A stretch of 64,000 bases of DNA from Mesorhizobium sp. YC-39 (GTDB taxonomy: Bacteria > Pseudomonadota > Alphaproteobacteria > Rhizobiales > Rhizobiaceae): positions 620,001 to 684,000 of the forward strand of contig NZ_JAOWPS010000002.1 of assembly GCF_025753795.1 (NCBI RefSeq), written 5' to 3'. Each line of letters starts with the position of its first letter. Within the stretch, counting starts at the first letter, position 1. The translations under genes and the position numbers were made by a program. The notes under the pieces are model-generated. The model searched no databases and had not been told where the DNA came from. It worked only from the letters and a program-made list of their open reading frames with translations. Below are positions 8,491 through 15,200 of this stretch, piece by piece.

Positions 8491-10734
8491 TCACCCCCCG
8501 GTAAGGATGTCGAGGATCGAGGTCTGCCGCTTCTTGACTGGGCCGCCGACGTTGCCGGGCGGCACCGGGTGCTTGATCGATCCCGTGGTGCCGTCATTGC
8601 CCGGCATGCCAAAGCCGCCGGCATCGACCGTTTCCGCGGGACGCGCAGTGCGCGCAGGCGCTTGGGCAGCTGGAGTTGGCTGGCCAACCGAAGCGGGTGG
8701 CGCCGGTTGCGCGGTATTGGCCGGAATCTCATCCTGCACGATCGTATCCGGCGGCGTCGATTTCCATGTTCCGGGCAGCGGCCTGACCGGAACGCCCTCA
8801 TGCGCGGCGACCATGAACTCGTGCCAGGCCTGCGCCGGCAGCGCGCCACCGGTAACCTTCTTCATCGGGCTGCCATCGTCATTGCCGAACCATACGCCGG
8901 TGGTAAGGTTGGCGGTGTAACCGACGAACCAGGCATCGCGCGAATTCTGGCTGGTGCCGGTCTTGCCGGCGGACGGCCAGGCGAAAGCCGCCTTCCTGGC
9001 CGTGCCGACCTCGACGGTGCCTGTCATCATCGAGTTCATCATGCCGACGATATCGGGCTTAACGACACGCGGCGCGCTGCCGCCATTGTTGTCGTAGAGC
9101 ACCTTGCCGTCGGTTGTCGTCACGCGGCGGATGAAGTGCACATCCGGCCGATAGCCGCCATTGGCGAAGGGGACATAGGCCGACGTCAGTTCCAGCGGCG
9201 TGACTTCCGAGGTGCCGAGCGCGATCGACGTGTTGGCCGTCAAGTCGGACTGGATACCCATGCGATGCGCCGCCTCAACCACCGCGTCGGGTCCAACTTC
9301 CATGGTCAGCTGGGCGGCCACCGAGTTCAGCGATTTCGCCAGTGCGGTGGCCAGCGTCACCTTGCCGAAATACTTGCCGCCGTAATTGTCGGGCGTCCAT
9401 TTGCCGATCTTGATCGGCGCATCGTTGCGCACGCTGTCCGGCGTGCGGCCGGCTTCCAGTGCCGCCATGTAGACAAAGGGCTTGAACGCCGAGCCCGGCT
9501 GGCGGCGTGCCTCAGAGGCGCGATCAAACTGGCTGGTCGAATAATCATACCCGCCGACCATGGCGCGTACGGCGCCGGAATTGTCGATCGACACCAGCGC
9601 TCCCTGGCTGACATTGAGCTTCTTGCCGCTCTCGTCGATCAGCCTGCGGATCGATTGTTCGGCGAGCTTCTGCAAATTCAAATCGACCGTGGTGTCGACG
9701 ACGATGTCGCCGCGCACGTCGCCGATCAGGTCGGGCAGTTCTTCCATGATGGTGTCGGCGACATAGTTTTCCGAGCCGGTCCAGTAGGACGGCGAGCGCG
9801 TCGCCGGCGCGCTCATCGCGCTGGTCAGCTCCTTGGCGCTGATCTTGCCTTCCTCGCGCATGGCGGCGAGCACGAGCTGCGAGCGTTCCTCGGCGGCCTT
9901 CGGGTCGCGCGCCGGTGACAGTCGCGATGGCGCCTTGAGCAGACCGGCCAGAAGTGCGGCCTCCGATAGCGTGACATCGCGAGCGCTCTTACCGAAATAG
10001 CGGCGCGAGGCCGCCTCGACGCCATAGGCGCCGGAACCGAAATAGACCCGGTTGAGGTACATTTCGAGGATCTGGTCCTTGGTGTGCTTGTGCTCGAGCC
10101 ATAGCGCCAGAAGCACTTCCTGCACCTTGCGTTCCAGCGTGCGGTCGGGCGTCAGGAACAGGTTCTTGGCCAATTGCTGGGTCACCGTCGAGCCGCCCTG
10201 CGAGAAATGCCCGCCGACAACATTGGTGACCATGGCTCTGGAAAGACCGATCGGGTCGATGCCGAAATGCGAATAGAAGCGGCGGTCCTCGATGGCGATG
10301 ACGGCCTCGGGAATATAGGGCGACATTTCATGCAGGCCGACGGCTTCGCCGCCGCTCATGCCGCGATTGGCAAGCAGCTGCCCGTCGACCGAAACGATCT
10401 TGATGTTGGGTGCGCGGTCGGGGATGGCCCAGGTGGTGGCCGCCGGCATTTTCGCGCCGTAGTAGACGACGATGCCGGCAGCGGCGATGCCGCCCCAGAT
10501 GGCCAGCACGAAGCACCAGTAGACCAGGCGGCCAAGCACGCCGAACAGGCCGCGCCGGCTTTTGCCGCGCCCGCGACGCGACGATTTCGCCTTGGCCGAT
10601 TTACCCCTTGCGGCGCTCTTGCGGTTGCCCGGCACGACGCGGTCCTCCTCGCTCACCGAAAAACCGGCCGATGATTTCGCCCCCGGCGCTCCCTCGAAGC
10701 TGGGTTCGATGCGGCTGTCTTTGCGGTTCGCCAT
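8491..10734 (-). CDS. Class A penicillin-binding protein (bifunctional transglycosylase/transpeptidase, PBP1A type)
   Basis: A 747-residue peptidoglycan synthase. A basic cytoplasmic tail (residues about 38-62, rich in Arg/Lys/Ser) precedes one membrane helix (about 66-92). The GT51 transglycosylase domain carries EDRRFYSHFGID with the catalytic Glu at 149 and QGGSTVTQQLAKN at 179-191. The transpeptidase domain has the SxxK box SAFK (Ser415, Lys418), SLN at 468-470 and KTGT at 591-594. The C-terminal about 90 residues are Pro/Ala-rich and low in complexity. All active-site motifs are intact. It acts at the inner membrane, polymerising and cross-linking glycan strands. The 62-bp gap to the downstream SDR does not indicate a shared function. 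Confidence 0.95.
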   Translation of the reverse strand: MANRKDSRIEPSFEGAPGAKSSAGFSVSEEDRVVPGNRKSAARGKSAKAKSSRRGRGKSRRGLFGVLGRLVYWCFVLAIWGGIAAAGIVVYYGAKMPAATTWAIPDRAPNIKIVSVDGQLLANRGMSGGEAVGLHEMSPYIPEAVIAIEDRRFYSHFGIDPIGLSRAMVTNVVGGHFSQGGSTVTQQLAKNLFLTPDRTLERKVQEVLLALWLEHKHTKDQILEMYLNRVYFGSGAYGVEAASRRYFGKSARDVTLSEAALLAGLLKAPSRLSPARDPKAAEERSQLVLAAMREEGKISAKELTSAMSAPATRSPSYWTGSENYVADTIMEELPDLIGDVRGDIVVDTTVDLNLQKLAEQSIRRLIDESGKKLNVSQGALVSIDNSGAVRAMVGGYDYSTSQFDRASEARRQPGSAFKPFVYMAALEAGRTPDSVRNDAPIKIGKWTPDNYGGKYFGKVTLATALAKSLNSVAAQLTMEVGPDAVVEAAHRMGIQSDLTANTSIALGTSEVTPLELTSAYVPFANGGYRPDVHFIRRVTTTDGKVLYDNNGGSAPRVVKPDIVGMMNSMMTGTVEVGTARKAAFAWPSAGKTGTSQNSRDAWFVGYTANLTTGVWFGNDDGSPMKKVTGGALPAQAWHEFMVAAHEGVPVRPLPGTWKSTPPDTIVQDEIPANTAQPAPPASVGQPTPAAQAPARTARPAETVDAGGFGMPGNDGTTGSIKHPVPPGNVGGPVKKRQTSILDILTGG

Positions 10735-10775
10735 GCGCTGTGCTGTCTGTCCCGATGCGACGCTTCAAAGTCTTA

Positions 10776-10813
10776 GAGCGTACTTTGTGCATCCGAATGG
10801 ACGCACGTCGCTC
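10776..10813. repeat. Short rhizobial palindromic repeat
   Basis: Hairpin with outer arms GAGCG/CGCTC and inner arms GTGCATCC/GGACGCAC around GAAT. This form recurs widely in Mesorhizobium intergenic DNA in my recollection. It lies upstream of the penicillin-binding protein start. The rest of 10735-11047 shows no gene I can support. Confidence 0.6.
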
Positions 10814-11047
10814 CATGGCGCTCGGGGTGAAGAGTAGATGCGGCGGTTTAAAGGCGCGTTAAGCGGGAAAAATTCAAAGCAATTGATAATCAAATGGCTG
10901 GCGAAGGACCGCTGCCACTTCGCCCGGCAGCTGCAAGATGTAGCCTTGTTGGAGCGCGATCGACAAAGCGGCGGTTAACCTCGCCTTCCACCGCGCTCCA
11001 TTTCAATCTGCTCACGACCCTGTCACCAAGTCGTTCATCTGGCGGAT

Positions 11048-11437
11048 CTAGCGGATCGCAGCGCGAACCGAAAGCGCTGCCCTGGACGACTGCATCGTCT
11101 CGCCGACATGGCAATAGCAGACGATTTCGTGCAGCTGGTTGTCGGTCAGTTCGAAGAAGCGCTTGGCTTCGCCATAGCTGTCGTCTTTCAGACCCTCATC
11201 GCGCAGGATGGGATCCGCCAAGGCCACCGATATTGGCGAACCCTCGCCGCGCATGACATTGCGCTCGGCCGGCGCACGGAATTCGGTGCCAGCGAGTGCG
11301 GTAAGAAGCCGGCTGGGCTCCCGCTCGAGAAGTTCCGACCAGCGTACGAGACGCTGGGTTCGGTCCATTCCAGGATGTGCTGGATCTTTGCGGACCTCAG
11401 CCACTGCATGCAGTTGGTCCAGTGTTTGGTGCCTCAT
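11048..11437 (-). CDS. Conserved hypothetical protein, about 129 aa
   Basis: A 129-residue protein beginning MRHQTLDQLHAVAEVRKDP, with blocks RTQRLVRWSELLEREP, FRAPAERNVMRGEGSP and KRFFELTDNQLHEIVCYCHVG. I recognise it as a type common in rhizobial genomes without an assigned function. The frame is open to 11470, but the ATG at 11435-11437 has a strong AGGAGG 7 nt upstream. It has two closely spaced cysteine/histidine residues (VCYCHVG near residue 110) that could bind a metal, which is speculative. No signal peptide. Confidence 0.75.
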   Translation of the reverse strand: MRHQTLDQLHAVAEVRKDPAHPGMDRTQRLVRWSELLEREPSRLLTALAGTEFRAPAERNVMRGEGSPISVALADPILRDEGLKDDSYGEAKRFFELTDNQLHEIVCYCHVGETMQSSRAALSVRAAIR

Positions 11438-11900
11438 GGCAACCTCCTGAAGTAGGTGGGTTGGCCCCAAACGCCCTTTGCCAGGATGATACCGCGAAAG
11501 TGCCGATCCGTCATTCAGATTCCATGTCCGGATTGGCTTCTCTTTCCAGACGCATCGAAGGATGGAGCAGGTTCCGTCGGCAATAGTGTCAACCAGATCA
11601 ATGGTTTATTTTAGTTGGCCGCAAACTTCGGCAGCGGCCTACCCGCTATCGAGGCGAGCGGAAAGAAGGCGAGTGTCTGCTCTTCGCAGGTTATCGCCAC
11701 AACGCTGTTAGATCGATCAATATCGAGGCCCTTGGCCTCCCTTCCTCGACGCAGGCCCTGCCTCGCGCGAAAGTCTCGTCGTCAAGGACGGCGATGGAGC
11801 GGGAGGGCCTGCGGCAGCCGCTCCAGCCGGTACCGCCATCGTAGACGTGCAGCATCGGACTGCCTGCATCGGCACTCTCGCCGCGCCTGATACGACGCGG
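11438..11900. other. Intergenic stretch with no recognised feature
   Basis: A 463-bp gap between two leftward genes. Several short open frames occur on both strands, including a 54-codon one at 11691-11855 (-), but none has a ribosome binding site or recognisable sequence. It contains the promoter region of the hypothetical gene at 11437. Confidence 0.5.
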
Positions 11901-12047
11901 TCAGTTCTGCTGGATCGAAATGCCCTTGTCATCGATCTTGAGTTCCACGCCCTTCGGCTTGGTTTGCTCGCGATAGATATAGATGCCGAGCGCGATGACA
12001 ACGACCAGGAGCGCGCCGACGAGCAGATAGAGCGTATTCTGTTTCAT
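11901..12047 (-). CDS. Small single-pass membrane protein, 48 aa
   Basis: A 48-residue protein: a short polar start (MKQNT), one hydrophobic helix at residues 6-25, then IYREQTKPKGVELKI and the tail DDKGISIQQN. Small proteins of this form are frequent in rhizobia. It lies 25 bp downstream of the GlsB/YeaQ-type gene on the same strand, so the two are probably co-transcribed. The upstream AAGAGAG is a weak ribosome binding site. Function unknown; a membrane stress role is a guess from its neighbour. Confidence 0.72.
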   Translation of the reverse strand: MKQNTLYLLVGALLVVVIALGIYIYREQTKPKGVELKIDDKGISIQQN

Positions 12048-12072
12048 GGCGCGCTCTCTTTGATACCGAGCA

Positions 12073-12327
12073 TCAAGCTCGCTTCAGCACCTTGACCAGC
12101 ACCAGCAGAATAACGGCGCCAATCGTGGCGTTGATGATGGCGGCGATGGTGCCGCCGCCAATGGCGAAGCCCAGCCTTGGAAAGAGCCAGCCGGCGATAA
12201 AGGCGCCGATGATGCCGACGACGATGTTGCCGATCAATCCGAAGCCGAAACCCGAGACGATGAGGCCGGCGAGCCAACCGGCGATGGCGCCGATGATGAT
12301 GAAGACGAGAAGGCTTTCGATACCCAT
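12073..12327 (-). CDS. GlsB/YeaQ/YmgE family stress-response membrane protein
   Basis: An 84-residue, very hydrophobic, glycine-rich protein with three helices (ESLLVFIIIGAIAGWLAGLI, FGLIGNIVVGIIGAFIAGW and a third from about residue 57). This is the transglycosylase-associated/YeaQ family, often induced by stress; its biochemical role is unclear. GGAGGAA precedes the ATG. It is followed by the 48-residue membrane protein in a likely two-gene unit. Confidence 0.92.
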   Translation of the reverse strand: MGIESLLVFIIIGAIAGWLAGLIVSGFGFGLIGNIVVGIIGAFIAGWLFPRLGFAIGGGTIAAIINATIGAVILLVLVKVLKRA

Positions 12328-12430
12328 AGAGCGTTCCTCCGCGAGAAGAGGCTGGAGCGGAAAGCCGAATCAGCCTCGATATCAACGGCCTCACGCTATG
12401 CCAAACCTGTTGGTCCCGCCAGCGGCGGCG

Positions 12431-12634
12431 TCATTCGTCGTCGCTATCTTCAGACGCCGGCCGCCAGCTCGTAGGTTCGACCCTCTTCTGCGTGTCGCTG
12501 TCGATATAGGTCCACCAGCCAGTATCGCGGTACTGCGCGATGGATTCGTTGATAACGCCGTTGCTGTCCTTCCAGTAGACAGTGACCTTGGAACCGTCCT
12601 TCGGCGCTGTCTCGATTGGTTGGCGTGCAGCCAT
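12431..12634 (-). CDS. Small hypothetical protein, 67 aa
   Basis: A 67-residue soluble protein starting MAARQPIETAPKDGSKVTVYW, with an SH3-like pattern (IAQYRDTGWWTYIDSDTQKRVEPTSWRP) and an acidic end SEDSDDE. The IETAPKDG...W form is common in small rhizobial and phage-derived proteins. The ATG at 12632-12634 has GGAGG about 8 nt upstream; the frame stays open to 12691. Its start region is next to the nrnC stop. No function assigned. Confidence 0.68.
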   Translation of the reverse strand: MAARQPIETAPKDGSKVTVYWKDSNGVINESIAQYRDTGWWTYIDSDTQKRVEPTSWRPASEDSDDE

Positions 12635-12687
12635 CTCATCCCCTCCATGGGCCGACGGAACGCCGGGCAGCACGCCCGGTTCCATCA

Positions 12688-13308
12688 TCAACTATGTGCA
12701 AAAATATCCTCCTCGTCCCAACCCATCAGGTCGAGCTTCGCACGCGTCGGCAGGAAGCGGAAGCAGGCCTCGGCCTCCTTCTTCCGGTTCTCGCGCGCCA
12801 GCCGTGCGCTCAGCACGTCGCGTAGCCGGTGCAGGTAGAGCACGTCGGAGGCGGCGTATTCGAGCTGTTCGGGCGACAGCGTCTCCGCCGCCCAGTCGGA
12901 CGATTGCTGCGCCTTCGACAGGCCGACGCCGAGAAGCTCGAAGCAGATGTCCTTCAGCCCGTGACGGTCGGTATAGGTACGGGTCAGCCGCGAGGCGATC
13001 TTGGTGCAGAACACCGGTTCCGGCATGACGCCGAAGGCGTTGTAGAGCACAGCCAGGTCGAAGCGGCCGTAATGGAACAGCTTGGTCACATTGCGGTTCT
13101 TCAACAGGCTGACGAGGTTCGGCGCCTTCTTCTGTCCGGGCGCGATCTGGATGACGTCGGCCGAGTCGTCACCCGGCGAGATCTGCACCACGCAAAGCCG
13201 GTCGCGATGCGGATTCAACCCCAGCGTCTCCGTGTCGATGGCGACCGCCCCGACATTGTAGTGCGAAAGGTCGGGCAGGTCATTTTTGTGGAAGCGGATG
13301 TCGCTCAT
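12688..13308 (-). CDS. nrnC: NrnC-type DEDDy 3'-5' exoribonuclease (nanoRNase)
   Basis: A 206-residue RNase D-like enzyme without HRDC domains, matching alphaproteobacterial NrnC, which degrades dinucleotides left by RNA and pGpG turnover. DEDDy residues are all visible: Asp25 and Glu27 in IDTETLGL, Asp84 in HYGRFDLAVLY, and Tyr151 with Asp155 in YAASDVLYLH. The QSSDWAAETLSPEQLEYA block and the C-terminal LDLMGWDEEDIFAHS are typical of NrnC rather than full-length RNase D. Genomes with NrnC usually lack Orn, so it may be essential. Cytosolic. Confidence 0.92.
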   Translation of the reverse strand: MSDIRFHKNDLPDLSHYNVGAVAIDTETLGLNPHRDRLCVVQISPGDDSADVIQIAPGQKKAPNLVSLLKNRNVTKLFHYGRFDLAVLYNAFGVMPEPVFCTKIASRLTRTYTDRHGLKDICFELLGVGLSKAQQSSDWAAETLSPEQLEYAASDVLYLHRLRDVLSARLARENRKKEAEACFRFLPTRAKLDLMGWDEEDIFAHS

Positions 13309-13386
13309 CGTCTTCTCCGGTCGCGGCGTGCATCGTCCTCGCCGCGATCCGGCGAAAAATCAACAAAAACTTGTCTTTCCACCAAT

Positions 13387-14772
13387 TCAGTGCGTCAGCG
13401 CATCGAGAATGCGGGCCCAGGAGCGCTGTCCCTTGTGGAAGGAAGTCATCTCGTATTTCTCATTGGGCGAATGGATGCGGTCGTCGTCGAGGCCGAAACC
13501 GACCAGCAGGGATTCGATGCCGAGATAGGTCTGGAAATCGCCGACCACCGGGATCGAGCCGCCGCCCCCCGTGGTGACCGCCTGCTTCGGCCATTCGTCG
13601 GACAGCGCCTCCTTGGCCTTGGCGAGGAATGGCGAGTCGTAGGAAAGCTGGATCGCCGGCGAACCGCCATGCGGGTGGAATTCGACAGAACAATCGGCCG
13701 GAATCCGCTCCTTGACGAATGTCTCGAAAGCGGCGCGAATCTTCTGGGGATTCTGCTTGTGGACGAGGCGGAACGAAATCTTGGCTGAGGCCTCCGCGGC
13801 GATCACCGTCTTGAAACCCTTGCCGGTATAACCGCCAATGATGCCATTGAACTCGGCGGTTGGCCGCGCCCAGGTGAGTTCGAGTACCGAGCGGCCCTTT
13901 TCGCCTGCCGGGATCGACAGGCCAACGGGTCCAAGGAAGGTCTCGGCGGTTTCGCCAAGCCCCTCCCAGGACTTCAGCACTTGCGAAGGCGTTTCCTCGA
14001 CGCCATCATAGAAGCTCGGAATGGTGACGCGGCCGTCCTTGTCATGGACGTCGGCAAGAATCTTGGCCAGAATGCGGATCGGATTGGCGGCCGGACCGCC
14101 GTAGAGGCCTGAATGCAGGTCGCGGTTGGCGGCCTTGACGGTGACCTCCTCGCCGACCATGCCGCGCAGCGAAACGCAGATCGAAGGCGTCTGGCGGTTC
14201 CACATGCTGGTGTCGCAGACCAAAGCGAAATCAGCCTTCAGCTCGGCCGCGTTTGCCTCGAGGAATGGCTTAAGCGACGGCGAGCCGGACTCCTCCTCGC
14301 CCTCGAACAGGATCGTGATGCGGCACGGCAGGCTGCCATGCACCTGCTTCCAGGCGCGGCAGGCCTCGACGAAGGTCATCAACTGCCCCTTGTCATCGGC
14401 CGAGCCCCGGCCGGTGATCACCTTGTGGCCGGGTTCGAGCTCCTTCACGGCGGGGGCGAACGGGTCGTTTTCCCAGAGCTCGATCGGATCGACCGGCTGC
14501 ACGTCGTAATGGCCATAGAACAGCACATGCGGCGCGGCCGCCGGCCCCTCATGATGCGCCACCACCATCGGATGGCCTGGCGTGTCGCGCACGCTGGCGT
14601 CGAAGCCGATCAGCTTCAATTCGGCCACCAGCCATTCGGCGGCCTTGCGGCAGTCGGCGGCATAGACCGGATCGGTGGAGATCGACTTGATCCGGAGCAG
14701 GCCGAACAGGCGTTCCAGGCTCTGGTCGAGGTTCTGGTCGAGGTGGTCGAGGACGGGGGAAACTGCGGACAT
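13387..14772 (-). CDS. M20 family metallo-dipeptidase
   Basis: A 461-residue zinc peptidase of the M20 family (dipeptidase/carnosinase-like). Metal and catalytic residues appear in the order VLFYGHYDVQP (His, Asp), GRGSADDKG (bridging Asp), EGEEESGS (catalytic Glu and ligand) and the lid-domain block DLHSGLYGGPAANP. No signal peptide; probably cytosolic. The frame is open to 14871, but the upstream part runs into the small RNA terminator, and ATG 14770-14772 starts the family-typical helix. Substrate not predictable beyond dipeptides or acylated amino acids. Confidence 0.9.
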   Translation of the reverse strand: MSAVSPVLDHLDQNLDQSLERLFGLLRIKSISTDPVYAADCRKAAEWLVAELKLIGFDASVRDTPGHPMVVAHHEGPAAAPHVLFYGHYDVQPVDPIELWENDPFAPAVKELEPGHKVITGRGSADDKGQLMTFVEACRAWKQVHGSLPCRITILFEGEEESGSPSLKPFLEANAAELKADFALVCDTSMWNRQTPSICVSLRGMVGEEVTVKAANRDLHSGLYGGPAANPIRILAKILADVHDKDGRVTIPSFYDGVEETPSQVLKSWEGLGETAETFLGPVGLSIPAGEKGRSVLELTWARPTAEFNGIIGGYTGKGFKTVIAAEASAKISFRLVHKQNPQKIRAAFETFVKERIPADCSVEFHPHGGSPAIQLSYDSPFLAKAKEALSDEWPKQAVTTGGGGSIPVVGDFQTYLGIESLLVGFGLDDDRIHSPNEKYEMTSFHKGQRSWARILDALTH

Positions 14773-14869
14773 TTTTTCAAGGCCTTTCGATTCAGAACCG
14801 GCACCGTAAAGGGAGGACTGGAAAACGAAAAGCCCGTGATCATTGGACCACGGTCCGTGAATGCCCGGC

Positions 14870-14908
14870 AAAAAAATGCCGCCGTGGTGGAGGGGGAACC
14901 ACGGCGGC
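14870..14908 (-). terminator. Intrinsic terminator of the small RNA
   Basis: Reading leftward, an 11-bp stem (GCCGCCGTGGT with ACCACGGCGGC) around a C-rich loop is followed by A and seven T residues (14870-14876). This is a textbook rho-independent terminator on the minus strand. No protein gene ends just upstream of it, which points to a non-coding transcript. Confidence 0.85.
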
Positions 14909-15016
14909 CTTTACTCGAAACGATGCGGCAGCCCGGAGAGGGGGGATAGGCTGCCGCAAGTGTCCGGGATAGGCGGGGGACGGGCCTTGCTCCGGACTTC
15001 GGCGAAAACTGCCGAT
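14870..15016 (-). ncRNA. Small RNA next to polA, likely alpha-r7/RcsR1 family
   Basis: A transcript of about 147 nt is inferred from a promoter at 15023-15052 and the terminator at 14870-14908. It would fold into successive hairpins: a short CGGC/GCCG stem near its 5' end, a GTCCGG/CCGGAC stem (14962-14997), a GCGGCAGCC/GGCTGCCGC stem (14925-14957) and the terminator. The loops are rich in C runs (CCCCC, CCCCCCTCTCC, CCCCCTCC), which could pair with ribosome binding sites. The length of about 150 nt and the position beside polA agree with my recollection of the rhizobial alpha-r7 family (Smr7C/RcsR1). Structure and signals are seen; the family name is from memory. Confidence 0.72.
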
Positions 15017-15022
15017 GACGTC

Positions 15023-15052
15023 TATTTGGGTCTTTGAACGTGGCGATTCAAG
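15023..15052 (-). promoter_or_regulatory. Putative sigma-70-type promoter of the small RNA
   Basis: On the minus strand a -35 box CTTGAA (15047-15052) is followed, 18 nt later, by CAAATA (15023-15028). The start would fall near 15016. The -35 fits the rhizobial CTTGAC consensus well; the -10 is weak. Confidence 0.5.
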
Positions 15053-15200
15053 GGCATCAAAATTACACTTTTGTAACATGGGCGTGAGCGGCCAGAGTTT
15101 GGAGCGGAACCGGCCAGTTCTGTCAGGGTCTTGCCGGAACCAGTGATCTGCGCCGCCTTTGGCATGGACCGCGGCGTCGGGCCGCGCTATCCCTGCCGGC

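Noticed and set aside
10776..10813. CRISPR-like repeat
   Set aside because: Single inverted repeat with no direct-repeat array or spacers; no cas genes are present in the window.
11691..11855. 54-codon minus-strand open frame in the gap left of the 48-residue gene
   Set aside because: No ribosome binding site and no recognisable sequence; not enough to call a gene.
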